64,000 bases of DNA, from assembly GCF_031458235.1 (NCBI RefSeq), contig NZ_JAVDYB010000001.1, forward strand, positions 868,001-932,000. Direction: 5' to 3'. The position numbers and the translations under genes were made by a program. Below, piece by piece: positions 25,116-32,666 of this stretch (position 1 is the stretch's first letter; each line of letters opens with the position of its first letter). This stretch comes from Catenuloplanes atrovinosus. GTDB taxonomy: Bacteria > Actinomycetota > Actinomycetes > Mycobacteriales > Micromonosporaceae. The notes below the pieces were generated by a model that was given only the letters and a program-made list of their open reading frames with translations, was not told the origin of the DNA and did no database searches.

Positions 25116-26012
25116 ATGTCCGGGATCGTCGTCGGGGTCGACGGATCGTCCGGGGCGGAGACGGCCGTGCGCTGGGCCGCCGCCCGATCACGGGCCAACG
25201 GCGCGCCGGTGCGGCTGGTCCACGCCTACTCGCTGCCGGTGCCGTACCCGGGCTCGCCGTTCGTGCCGGCCGCGGGCGTCGCCGCCGACTCGGGCGCGTA
25301 CGCGAAGGCCGCGGCGGCGGTGCTCGCCGAGGCGGCCCGGATCGCCACCGAGGCCGGCGCCGCGTCGGTGACCACGGAGGCGGTGGTCGGCGGCGCGGCC
25401 GGCGTGCTGATCGACGCGTCGGACGGCGCGGGTCTGGTCGTGGTCGGCTCCCGCGGCCTGGGCGGGTTCACCGGGCTGCTGCTCGGCTCCGTCGGCGTGC
25501 AGGTGTCCGGCCACGCGCGGTGCCCGGCCGTGGTGGTCCGCGAGCCGGCCACGCCCGGTGGCCCGGTGGTGGTGGGGGTGGACGGTTCGCCGCCGTCGCA
25601 CGCGGCCGTGCTGTTCGCGTTCGCCGAGGCGGAGCGGCTCGGCGCGGAGCTGATCGCGGTGCACGCCTGGGGCCTGCCCGCGCCGGTCGACCCGACGCTG
25701 ATGGCGTTCCCCACCGAGCGGGACCGGGACGACTACGCGACCGCGGCCGGCCGGGTGCTGCACGACGCGCTGGCCGAGGGCCGGTCGCGGCACCCGTCCG
25801 TGCCGGTGCGCGAGGCGTCCGTGGAGCGCGCCGCGTCGACCGGCCTGCTGGAGATCGCGGAGCACCCGGCGCTGATCGTGGTCGGCTCGCGCGGCCACGG
25901 CGGCTTCGCCGGCCTGCTGCTCGGCTCCACCAGCCAGTACGTGCTGCACCACGCGCACTGCCCGGTGGCGGTGCTGCGCGCGGACGTCGATCCGGAAGCA
26001 TCGGAGGCGTGA
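25116..26012 (+). CDS. Tandem universal stress protein
   Basis: A 298-residue cytoplasmic protein with two Usp domains (about 1-142 and 150-292). Each ends with the ATP-binding motif G-2x-G-9x-G-S/T: VVGSRGLGGFTGLLLGSVG near 108-126 and VVGSRGHGGFAGLLLGSTS near 255-273. Each begins with a VGVDGS block. Both sites look competent for ATP. GGAGGAGG precedes ATG 25116. Its stop overlaps the GTG of the HEAT-like gene, so the two are translationally coupled. Role: stress or dormancy adaptation, by family knowledge. Confidence 0.9.
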   Translation: MSGIVVGVDGSSGAETAVRWAAARSRANGAPVRLVHAYSLPVPYPGSPFVPAAGVAADSGAYAKAAAAVLAEAARIATEAGAASVTTEAVVGGAAGVLIDASDGAGLVVVGSRGLGGFTGLLLGSVGVQVSGHARCPAVVVREPATPGGPVVVGVDGSPPSHAAVLFAFAEAERLGAELIAVHAWGLPAPVDPTLMAFPTERDRDDYATAAGRVLHDALAEGRSRHPSVPVREASVERAASTGLLEIAEHPALIVVGSRGHGGFAGLLLGSTSQYVLHHAHCPVAVLRADVDPEASEA

Positions 26013-26542
26013 CGGATCTGGACGGGCTCTGGGTGGCGGACCGCGCGCGGCAGAACGAGGCCTACGAGCGGGTGATGGCCGCGACGCGGGACGCGGCCGT
26101 GCCGTGGGCGGACGCGCTGTGGCCGGTCGCGGTGGCGCGGCTGGGCGACGCGGACAACCACAGCCGCGCGATCGCGGCGCAGGTGCTGTGCAATCTGGCC
26201 GCGCACGACCGGTCCGGCCGGATCGCGGGCGACCTGGACGCGCTGATCGAGGTCACCCGCGACCCGCGGTTCGTGACCGCCCGGCACTGCCTGCGCGCGC
26301 TGTGGCGGATCGGCCTGGCCGGCGACGTGGAGCGGGCGCTGATCGTCGCCGCGCTCGGCCGCCGCTACCGGGAGGCCGCGACCGAGAAGAACGGCACGCT
26401 GATCCGCAGCGACATCATCGAGTCGCTGCGCCTGCTCCGCGACGCCACCGCCGACCCGGCCGTCGAGCCGCTGGCCCGCGAGCTGATCGCGCTGGAGGAC
26501 GATCCCAAGTACCGGAAGAAGTACGCCGGCCACTGGCGATGA
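26009..26542 (+). CDS. HEAT-like helical repeat protein
   Basis: A 177-residue, mainly helical protein made of repeats resembling HEAT units (WPVAVARLGDADNHSRAIAAQVLCNLA, then DLDALIEVTRDPRFVTARHCLRALWRIG, then the ALIVAALGRRYREAA segment). The C-terminus is Lys-rich (EDDPKYRKKYAGHW). No catalytic motif is seen. GTG 26009 overlaps the Usp stop by four bases. It may be a scaffold partner of the stress protein. Downstream lies a copy of the dispersed repeat. Confidence 0.7.
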   Translation: MTDLDGLWVADRARQNEAYERVMAATRDAAVPWADALWPVAVARLGDADNHSRAIAAQVLCNLAAHDRSGRIAGDLDALIEVTRDPRFVTARHCLRALWRIGLAGDVERALIVAALGRRYREAATEKNGTLIRSDIIESLRLLRDATADPAVEPLARELIALEDDPKYRKKYAGHWR

Positions 26543-26565
26543 CGGTCCGGGTGTCCCACGCCGGA

Positions 26566-26616
26566 ACCGGTGCCCGCTCCGAGCATGCGGAGAGCCACCA
26601 CGCCGGAAGCGGGAAA
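26566..26616 (+). repeat. Dispersed repeat, copy 4 (short form)
   Basis: Contains ACCGGTGCCCGCTCCGAG, CATGCGG and CCACGCCGGAAGCGGGAA, nearly identical to 41005-41048. It sits between the convergent HEAT-like and FBP genes. Confidence 0.65.
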
Positions 26617-26619
26617 TGA

Positions 26620-27111
26620 TCAGTTGATGACCTTGTCCACGAATCCGGCGAGGTGGCCAATCAGGCGCGCGATCTTCTCCTCCTCGTCCAGCGAGTCGCG
26701 CAGCGGCGTGCCCGGGCCCGCGCCCGGCCGGCCGCGGACGTAGAGCGAGCAGGCGAGATCGCCGCAGATGTAGGTGCCGACCGAGTCGCCCTGGCGGCCC
26801 GCCTTTCCGGCCTTCGGGGCGACCATCAGCGGTACGCCGCCGTCGTGCGTGGTCAGGCAGAGCGAGCACAGGCCGCGGCGGGCCGTGCGGGCGGGCGACG
26901 GGACCGGGTAGCGCAGCGCGAGCGCGATCGGCGGGTCGCCGGGGACGACCAGGTAGGCGCGCTCCGGCGCCTTCGGGTCCCGCCAGCCGAGGAAGTCCAG
27001 GTCGTCCCACGGGCGGGTGGCCAGGTCGCGCGGCACGGACAGGCGGGCGGCCTCGCCCTTCGAGCAGTTCACGAACGCGGCGCGGATCTCTGATTCAGTC
27101 AGCGGCCTCAT
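26620..27111 (-). CDS. FBP-domain zinc-finger protein
   Basis: A 163-residue protein of the FBP/EF-G-binding C-terminal-like family. It carries a four-cysteine treble-clef type zinc site: CSLC near residue 80 and CGDLAC near 115. This domain is found in proteins associated with EF-G and the ribosome (FusB-like); here ribosome or EF-G interaction is an inference. ATG 27111 (MRPLTESEI) is chosen over a longer frame that would run into the palindrome at 27127. It is divergent from the TetR gene, and the shared operator suggests TetR control. Confidence 0.8.
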   Translation of the reverse strand: MRPLTESEIRAAFVNCSKGEAARLSVPRDLATRPWDDLDFLGWRDPKAPERAYLVVPGDPPIALALRYPVPSPARTARRGLCSLCLTTHDGGVPLMVAPKAGKAGRQGDSVGTYICGDLACSLYVRGRPGAGPGTPLRDSLDEEEKIARLIGHLAGFVDKVIN

Positions 27112-27126
27112 GCGGTCGAGGCTAAG

Positions 27127-27147
27127 TTGCCTAAAACCTTTAGGCAA
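27127..27147. promoter_or_regulatory. Perfect TetR-type operator
   Basis: Inverted repeat TTGCCTAAA-ACC-TTTAGGCAA, nine-base arms without mismatch, centred between the FBP start (27111) and the TetR start (27162). Its size and place are typical of a TetR dimer site controlling both genes. Confidence 0.7.
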
Positions 27148-27161
27148 ATCAATAATGTCGT

Positions 27162-27746
27162 ATGGCACGCGCGGGACTGACCACCGAACGCCTGGCGCTG
27201 GCCGGCGCGGAGCTGGCGGACGAGCTGGGGTTCGACGCGGTGACGCCGTCCGCGCTGGCGCGGCGGTGCGGCGTCACGGTCGCGAGCCTCTACTCGCACG
27301 TCGCCAACGGGCAGGAATTGCGTACCCGCGTGGCGCTGCTGGCGCTGGAGGAGTTGGCCGACCGCGCCTCGGACGCGCTCGCCGGGCGCTCCGGCCGGGA
27401 CGCGCTGATCGCGCTCGGGAACGTGTACCGCGACTACGCGCGGGCGCATCCGGGCCGCTGGGCGGCGGCGCAGGCGCGGCTCGACGCGCCGGTCGCGGCG
27501 GCGAGCGCGGGCGTGCGGCTGTCCGCGCTGACCCGCGCGCTGCTGCGCGGATACGACCTGCCGGAGCCGGAGCGGACCCACGCGGTGCGGCTGCTGGGCA
27601 GCGTGTTCAACGGCTGGGTGAGCCTGGAGTCGGGTGGCGCGTTCGCGCACAGCGCCCCGGACTCCGCGGAGAGCTGGACCCGCGCGCTGGACGCGCTCGA
27701 CGCGGTGCTGCGCAACTGGCCCCGCAGCGAGCCGCCGCGCGCGTGA
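27162..27746 (+). CDS. TetR family regulator with WHG-type C-terminal domain
   Basis: A 194-residue regulator. The N-terminal HTH is at about 5-52 (LALAGAELADELGFDAVTPSALARRCGVTVASLYSHVANGQEL region). The C-terminal domain includes GRWAAAQARL and NGWVSLESGGAF, typical of the TetR_C_33/WHG group. It probably binds the palindrome at 27127-27147, 15 bases before its own start, and represses itself and the divergent FBP gene. No ribosome binding site is evident, so the message may be leaderless or nearly so. Ligand unknown. Confidence 0.85.
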   Translation: MARAGLTTERLALAGAELADELGFDAVTPSALARRCGVTVASLYSHVANGQELRTRVALLALEELADRASDALAGRSGRDALIALGNVYRDYARAHPGRWAAAQARLDAPVAAASAGVRLSALTRALLRGYDLPEPERTHAVRLLGSVFNGWVSLESGGAFAHSAPDSAESWTRALDALDAVLRNWPRSEPPRA

Positions 27747-28086
27747 GAACGCGTTCCCGCTGGTGAAGCCGCAAACCCGGCCGGCCATCCCAAAACGATT
27801 TCCATCACGCCATTCGGATTTCCCGGGTGTAACACCCTTGTAAATCATCGAAGTCTATGAATAGCCTGTTTCCAGGACGCGCCAGGGCTACCTGGTCCTT
27901 AGTGGCCTCAATCCGCTCTTTCGCGGAAGATCCGGGGCAATGGCCTGCTCCCGGATATGCCCGGCGCACCAGCCCATCCCCGGCCGGGCTGCGGGGACGA
28001 CTGGCAGGCGGTCTGCGGCACGGCGTCGCAGCGGAGCCGCGGGCCGCCACGCTCGATCCGCGTAAATCTCTCCGAGGAGTGCACGC
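27747..28086 (+). promoter_or_regulatory. Long structured leader upstream of the GH6 cellulase
   Basis: About 340 gene-free bases, AT-richer than the surroundings at 27780-27870. It contains GAACGCGTTC (27747-27756), the inverted repeat GGGTG-TAA-CACCC (27825-27837) and a hairpin CCAGG-GCTA-CCTGG (27882-27895) nested in AGGAC...GTCCT. It matches no riboswitch class I know. It probably holds the promoter and perhaps a regulatory leader. Confidence 0.4.
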
Positions 28087-29433
28087 ATGCGTGTGTCATT
28101 GAGAAAATCCCTGGTCCTGGCGGCCACGGCGACGCTGGCCACGAGCCTCGTCGTCGTCGCCACCAGCACCGCCAACGCGGCGGCGAAGCTGGACAACCCG
28201 TACGCGGGTGCCCAGGTCTACGTGAACCCGGACTGGTCCGCGCAGGCCGCGGCGTCCGGCGGGCAGGCCATCGCGAACCAGCCGACCGCCATCTGGCTGG
28301 ACCGGATCGCCGCGATCGAGTCCGGCTCGGCCGGCTCGAACACGATGGGCCTGCGCGATCACCTGGACGCCGCCGTGGAGCAGGGTGCGAACCTGATCCA
28401 GGTCGTCATCTACAACCTGCCCGGCCGTGACTGCGCCGCGCTGGCGTCCAACGGCGAGCTGGCCCCGACCGACCTGGCGAAGTACGAGAACGACTACATC
28501 GACCCGATCGTCGAGATCATGGGCGACGCCGCGTACGCGAACCTGCGGATCGTCACGATCGTCGAGATCGACTCGCTGCCGAACCTGGTGACGAACGTCA
28601 GCCCGCGCGAGACCGCCACGCCCGAGTGCGATGCCATGAAGGCGAACGGCAACTACGTCCAGGGCGTCGGGTACGCGCTGGCGCAGCTCGGCGCGCTGCC
28701 GAACGTCTACAACTACATCGACATCGGCCACCACGGCTGGCTCGGCTGGGACGACAACTTCGACGCGGCCGGCGACGTGTTCCTCCAGGCCGCGAACGCC
28801 AACGGCGCCACGCCCGCGGACGTCCACGGCTTCGCGGCGAACGTGGCGAACTACGGCATCCTGGACGAGGCGTACTTCGACGCGAACACCGCGGTCGGCG
28901 GTCGCCCGGTCCGCGAGTCCACCGAGTGGGTCGACTGGAACCGTTACGTCGGTGAGCTGGAGTACGCGCAGGCGTACCGGGACCACCTGGCCGGCATCGG
29001 CTTCGACTCCGGCCTCGGCATGATCATCGACACCTCGCGCAACGGCTGGGGCGGCCCGGACCGCCCGACCCGCGCGAGCACGTCGACGGACCCGAACACG
29101 TTCGTCAACGAGTCGCGGCTCGACCGGCGCATCCACCTCGGCAACTGGTGCAACCAGGCCGGAGCCGGCATCGGCGAGCGGCCCAAGGCCTCGCCGGCCA
29201 CGGGCATCGACGCCTACGCGTGGATCAAGCCGCCGGGTGAGTCCGACGGCGCGTCCCGCGAGATCCCGAACGACGAGGGCAAGGGCTTCGACCGGATGTG
29301 CGACCCGACGTACACCGGCAACCCGCGGAACAACAACAACATGTCCGGGGCGCTGAACGACGCGCCGCTGTCCGGCCACTGGTTCCAGGCCCAGTTCGAG
29401 GAGCTGCTGGCGAACGCCTACCCGCCGCTCTGA
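28087..29433 (+). CDS. GH6 cellobiohydrolase/cellulase, secreted
   Basis: A 448-residue glycoside hydrolase family 6 enzyme with a signal peptide (about 1-32, ending in STANAA). The GH6 landmarks are NPDWSAQAA near 46, VIYNLPGRDC near 116, VEIDSLPNLVTN near 157-168 (catalytic-acid Asp), YNYIDIGHHGWLGW near 210 and IDTSRNGW near 314. Loop insertions and the ending resemble exo-acting members. There is no carbohydrate-binding module, unlike the second GH6 gene. GAGGAG precedes ATG 28087. It cleaves beta-1,4-glucan outside the cell and is followed by a strong terminator. Confidence 0.9.
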   Translation: MRVSLRKSLVLAATATLATSLVVVATSTANAAAKLDNPYAGAQVYVNPDWSAQAAASGGQAIANQPTAIWLDRIAAIESGSAGSNTMGLRDHLDAAVEQGANLIQVVIYNLPGRDCAALASNGELAPTDLAKYENDYIDPIVEIMGDAAYANLRIVTIVEIDSLPNLVTNVSPRETATPECDAMKANGNYVQGVGYALAQLGALPNVYNYIDIGHHGWLGWDDNFDAAGDVFLQAANANGATPADVHGFAANVANYGILDEAYFDANTAVGGRPVRESTEWVDWNRYVGELEYAQAYRDHLAGIGFDSGLGMIIDTSRNGWGGPDRPTRASTSTDPNTFVNESRLDRRIHLGNWCNQAGAGIGERPKASPATGIDAYAWIKPPGESDGASREIPNDEGKGFDRMCDPTYTGNPRNNNNMSGALNDAPLSGHWFQAQFEELLANAYPPL

Positions 29434-29446
29434 TCCGCCGAACACC

Positions 29447-29478
29447 AGTCCCGCGGGGCCTCCGGGTCCCGCGGGACT
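29447..29478 (+). terminator. Terminator after the GH6 gene
   Basis: Ten-pair stem AGTCCCGCGG / CCGCGGGACT with a 12-base loop, followed by TCCTATTAATCC, 14 bases after the stop codon. Confidence 0.75.
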
Positions 29479-29538
29479 TCCTATTAATCCTACCGTCTTA
29501 CTAGACTAAACCGGCGGTCGTCGGTAACGTCGGCGCGG

Positions 29539-30480
29539 ATGAGAACGCATCGACTTCTCCGGATGATCGCCGTCGCGCTGCTCCTGGGTGCCACCGCCGC
29601 CGCCTGCGGTGACGACGCGGCGGGTGACGGTGGCACGCTGCGCGTCGGTTACCAGCGGTTCGGCGGGCTGAGCCTGGTCAAGGCGCGGGACGCGGCGCCC
29701 GGCGTGACGTGGTCGCTGTTCGAGAGCGGCCCGGCGCTGACCGAGGCGCTCAAGGCCGGCTCGATCGATCTGGGCCAGACCGGTGAGGCTCCGCCGATCT
29801 TCGCGGCCGCCGGCCGCATCCCGTTCAAAATCATCGGTACGTCGGCCGAGGTGCCGCAGGGCGAGGCCGTGCTGGTCAAGGAGGCGAGCGGCATCAGGTC
29901 GTTCGCGGACCTGCGCGGTAAGCGGGTCGCGCTGAACAAGGGCTCCAACGTGCACTGGCTGCTGGTCAAGCTGCTGGAACGGCACGGCATGACGCTCGCC
30001 GACCTCGACGTCCGCTACCTCAAGCCCGCGGAGGCCCGGCCCGCGTTCGACAGCGACCAGGTCGACGCGTGGATCATCTGGGATCCGTACTTCGCGCTCG
30101 CCGAGGGCCCCGGCGTGACGGTGCTGACCGACGCCACCGGGCTGGCGTCGAACCGGGAGTACCTGCTGGCCGCACCGGGCGCGGTCGACGGCAAGCGGGC
30201 CGAGTTGGAGCGCTTCCTCCGGACGTACCGCGAGGTCACCGACTGGGGTATCGCGAACCCGGGCGAGCGCGCGGCCGTGCTGGCGCCGGAACTGAAGATC
30301 GATCTGCCGGTGACCGAGCGCGCGCTGGCCCGCAGCGCCAAGCCGCTCGCCCCGCTCACCCCCGCGGTCGGCGACGAGTTGCAGACCATCGCGGACGGGT
30401 TCAGCGAACTGGAGCTGATCCCGGAGAGGATCGACATCCGGTCCTACGTGGACGACTCGTTCACCGTGGCCTTCCAATGA
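29539..30480 (+). CDS. Aliphatic sulfonate-type ABC transporter substrate-binding lipoprotein (SsuA-like)
   Basis: A 313-residue lipoprotein; the lipobox AAAC places the lipidated Cys near residue 23. The mature protein is an NMT1/SsuA-type periplasmic-binding fold: LRVGYQRFGGLSLVKAR, ALTEALKAGSIDLGQTGEAPPIFAAA, FADLRGKRVALNKGSNVHWLLVKLL and QVDAWIIWDPYFA are the typical blocks. The ligand is probably an alkanesulfonate or a related sulfur compound. ATG 29539 lacks a clear ribosome binding site. It is the first of three overlapping genes (ssuA-C-B order). Confidence 0.85.
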   Translation: MRTHRLLRMIAVALLLGATAAACGDDAAGDGGTLRVGYQRFGGLSLVKARDAAPGVTWSLFESGPALTEALKAGSIDLGQTGEAPPIFAAAGRIPFKIIGTSAEVPQGEAVLVKEASGIRSFADLRGKRVALNKGSNVHWLLVKLLERHGMTLADLDVRYLKPAEARPAFDSDQVDAWIIWDPYFALAEGPGVTVLTDATGLASNREYLLAAPGAVDGKRAELERFLRTYREVTDWGIANPGERAAVLAPELKIDLPVTERALARSAKPLAPLTPAVGDELQTIADGFSELELIPERIDIRSYVDDSFTVAFQ

Positions 30481-31244
30481 CGCTGGGCGAGCTTCGGCCG
30501 CGGCGGGTGATCACGCCGGTCCTGCTGGTGGCGGCGTGGGAGGCCGGGTCGCGGACGGGTCTCATCCCGGCCACCAAGCTGTCCGCGCCGAGCGAGGTGC
30601 TGGCGACCGGCGTACGGCTGGCCGCGGACGGCACGCTCGGCGCCCACCTGCTCGACTCGCTCACCCGCGCGGTCGTCGGGCTGGCCGTCGGCGGCGTGCT
30701 CGCGGTCGCGCTCGGCGCCGCCGCCGGGCTGCTGCGGCTCGGCGACGACCTGGTCGACCCGCCGGTGCAGGCCGCGCGCATGCTGCCGCACCTCGGCCTG
30801 GTCCCGCTGCTGATCATCTGGGTCGGCATCGGCGAGGAACTGAAGATCACGCTGGTGGCGCTCGGCGCGTTCTTCCCGATCTACTTCAACACGTACGCGG
30901 GCATCCGCGACATCGACGAACGGCTGGTCGAGGCCGCGCGCGCCTGCGGGCTCACCGCCTGGGAACGGCTGCGGCACGTGGTGCTGCCCGGCGCGCTGCC
31001 GTCGCTGTTCCTCGGGCTGCGGCTGGCGATCGGCGCCGCCTGGCTCAGCCTGGTCGTCGGCGAGCAGGTCAACGCGCAGACCGGCATCGGTTTCCTGATG
31101 ATGGAGGCGCGCGAGTTCAGCCAGACCGACGTGGTCGTGCTCGGCCTGCTGGTCTACGCGCTGCTCGGCCTCGCCTCCGACCTGCTGTTGCGCGCCGGGG
31201 AGAGGAGGGCGCTGCGATGGCGGCGCGGACTGAGGGCGACCTGA
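30477..31244 (+). CDS. ABC transporter permease (SsuC-like)
   Basis: A 255-residue inner-membrane permease with about six helices. The EAA loop (EAARACGLTAWERLRHVVLPGALP, near 158-181) contacts the ATPase and is typical for SsuC/TauC. PHLGLVPLLIIWVGIGE near 102 is a family block. ATG 30477 overlaps the SsuA stop (ATGA), and its own 3' end overlaps the ATPase gene by 28 bases, so all three are one operon. Confidence 0.9.
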   Translation: MTLGELRPRRVITPVLLVAAWEAGSRTGLIPATKLSAPSEVLATGVRLAADGTLGAHLLDSLTRAVVGLAVGGVLAVALGAAAGLLRLGDDLVDPPVQAARMLPHLGLVPLLIIWVGIGEELKITLVALGAFFPIYFNTYAGIRDIDERLVEAARACGLTAWERLRHVVLPGALPSLFLGLRLAIGAAWLSLVVGEQVNAQTGIGFLMMEAREFSQTDVVVLGLLVYALLGLASDLLLRAGERRALRWRRGLRAT

Positions 31245-31942
31245 CCCCGCTGGTCACGGCGGCCGGCGTGCGCCGCGCGTTCGGCCCGGCGACCGTGCTC
31301 GACGGCGTCTCGCTGGACCTGCGGCGCGGCGAGGTCGCGGCGCTGATCGGTGGCAGCGGCTCCGGCAAGAGCACGCTGCTGCGCGTGCTCGCCGGCCTGG
31401 ACCCGGACGCGACCGGCGACGTCACCGTGCGCGGCAGGTCCGCGGTCGTCTTCCAGGAACACCGGCTGCTGCCGTGGAAGCGGGTGGCCGCGAACGTGGC
31501 GCTCGGCGTCCGCGGTCCCGGCGTCGCCGCCCGTACCGCCGCCGCGCTCGACGAGGTCGGCCTCGCCGATCGCGGCACCGCCTGGCCCGCCGAACTCTCC
31601 GGTGGCCAGGCCCAGCGCGTCGCGTTCGCCCGCGCGCTGGTCCGCGAGCCGGACATCCTGTTGCTCGACGAGCCGTTCGGCGCGCTCGACGCGCTGACCC
31701 GGCTCCGCATGCAGCGACTCTTCGGCCGCCTGCGCGACCGCCACGGCTTCGCCGCCCTCTTCGTCACCCACGACGTCGAGGAGGCCCTCCTGCTGGCCGA
31801 CCGGGTACTGCTCCTCGACGCCGGCACCATCGCCGCCGAACTCCCGATCGAACTCGACCACCCCCGCGCCCCGGACTCCCCGGGCTTCGGCCCCCTGCGC
31901 CGCAAACTCCTCGACCTCCTCGGCGTCCCGTCGACGACCTGA
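31217..31942 (+). CDS. ABC transporter ATPase (SsuB-like)
   Basis: A 241-residue ATPase that powers sulfonate-type import. Walker A GGSGSGKST near 45-53, Q-loop VFQEHRLLPWKR near 84, signature LSGGQAQRVAFARAL near 125 and Walker B ILLLDEPFGALD near 147, with H-loop THDVEEAL near 178. FQEHRLLPW is typical for SsuB/TauB. AGGAGG precedes ATG 31217 inside the permease gene. Confidence 0.9.
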   Translation: MAARTEGDLTPLVTAAGVRRAFGPATVLDGVSLDLRRGEVAALIGGSGSGKSTLLRVLAGLDPDATGDVTVRGRSAVVFQEHRLLPWKRVAANVALGVRGPGVAARTAAALDEVGLADRGTAWPAELSGGQAQRVAFARALVREPDILLLDEPFGALDALTRLRMQRLFGRLRDRHGFAALFVTHDVEEALLLADRVLLLDAGTIAAELPIELDHPRAPDSPGFGPLRRKLLDLLGVPSTT

Positions 31943-31999
31943 CCCGCCTGCCCACCGCCCATCCGGCAGTCGTGCGCGTCTCGGCCCGCCCGCGCCCGG

Positions 32000-32623
32000 C
32001 TACGGGCGGAGGAGGGTACGGCAGGCGGCGTCGCGGAGCCAGGATTCGGCGTCGTCGAAGGGCCAGCCCTGCGTGGTGACCAGGCCGTACCAGGCGTCGG
32101 GGCCGAAGTAGAAGTAGAGCGCGTCGAGCAGGCGATCGCCGGGCAGGTCGGTGCGGACCCCGTCCAGTTCGCGGAGGCGGCCGGCGATCGCGGCCAGACC
32201 GGTGCGGCACTTGGCCACGGCGTCGTCGACGGCCAACTGGGCGGCGGGCTCGCCGGGGGCCTGGCGGATCAGGTGGTGCAGCAGCTCACGGTAGGTCTCG
32301 TGGACGCGGCGGGTGCCGGCCGCGGCCAGCGCGATGACCGCGCGCGGGTCGGTCGTGCGGCGCGCCTCCGCGTTGGCGGTCGCGGCGCCGTCGTCGTCCA
32401 GCAGCGGTTGCAGCAGCGCGGCCAGCACGCCGGACTTTCCGCCGGCGCTGGCGTAGACGGTCTGCGTCGCGACCCGCGCGGCCCTGGCGATCTCGGGCAC
32501 CGTCACGGCCGGGTAGCCGCGCTCCAGGAACAGCTCGCGGGCGGCGTCCAGGATCGCCGTGCGGGTGGCGGCGGCCGAGTCCTCGCGGCGCGGTGAGCGA
32601 TATCTGCTGGTCGGAGCGGTCAC
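32000..32623 (-). CDS. TetR family regulator
   Basis: A 207-residue regulator. The HTH lies at about 19-65 (TRTAILDAARELFLERGY, VTVPEIARAARVATQTVYASAGGK). The C-terminal ligand domain contains ELLHHLIRQAPGEP and DALYFYFGPDAWYGLV. GTG 32623 is preceded by TACACT six bases upstream, which would make a leaderless message. It is divergent from the flavin monooxygenase with only about 43 bases between starts, so it probably represses that gene. Possible signal: the monooxygenase substrate (inference). Confidence 0.85.
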   Translation of the reverse strand: MTAPTSRYRSPRREDSAAATRTAILDAARELFLERGYPAVTVPEIARAARVATQTVYASAGGKSGVLAALLQPLLDDDGAATANAEARRTTDPRAVIALAAAGTRRVHETYRELLHHLIRQAPGEPAAQLAVDDAVAKCRTGLAAIAGRLRELDGVRTDLPGDRLLDALYFYFGPDAWYGLVTTQGWPFDDAESWLRDAACRTLLRP

Positions 32624-32666
32624 CGGCCCAGTGTAGCGGTCGTTACGTTGAATAAAGCGCCCTCTA

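Noticed and set aside
27841-28086. Possible c-di-GMP, c-di-AMP or guanidine riboswitch upstream of the GH6 gene
   Set aside because: I could not find the conserved core sequences of these classes; only simple hairpins are visible.
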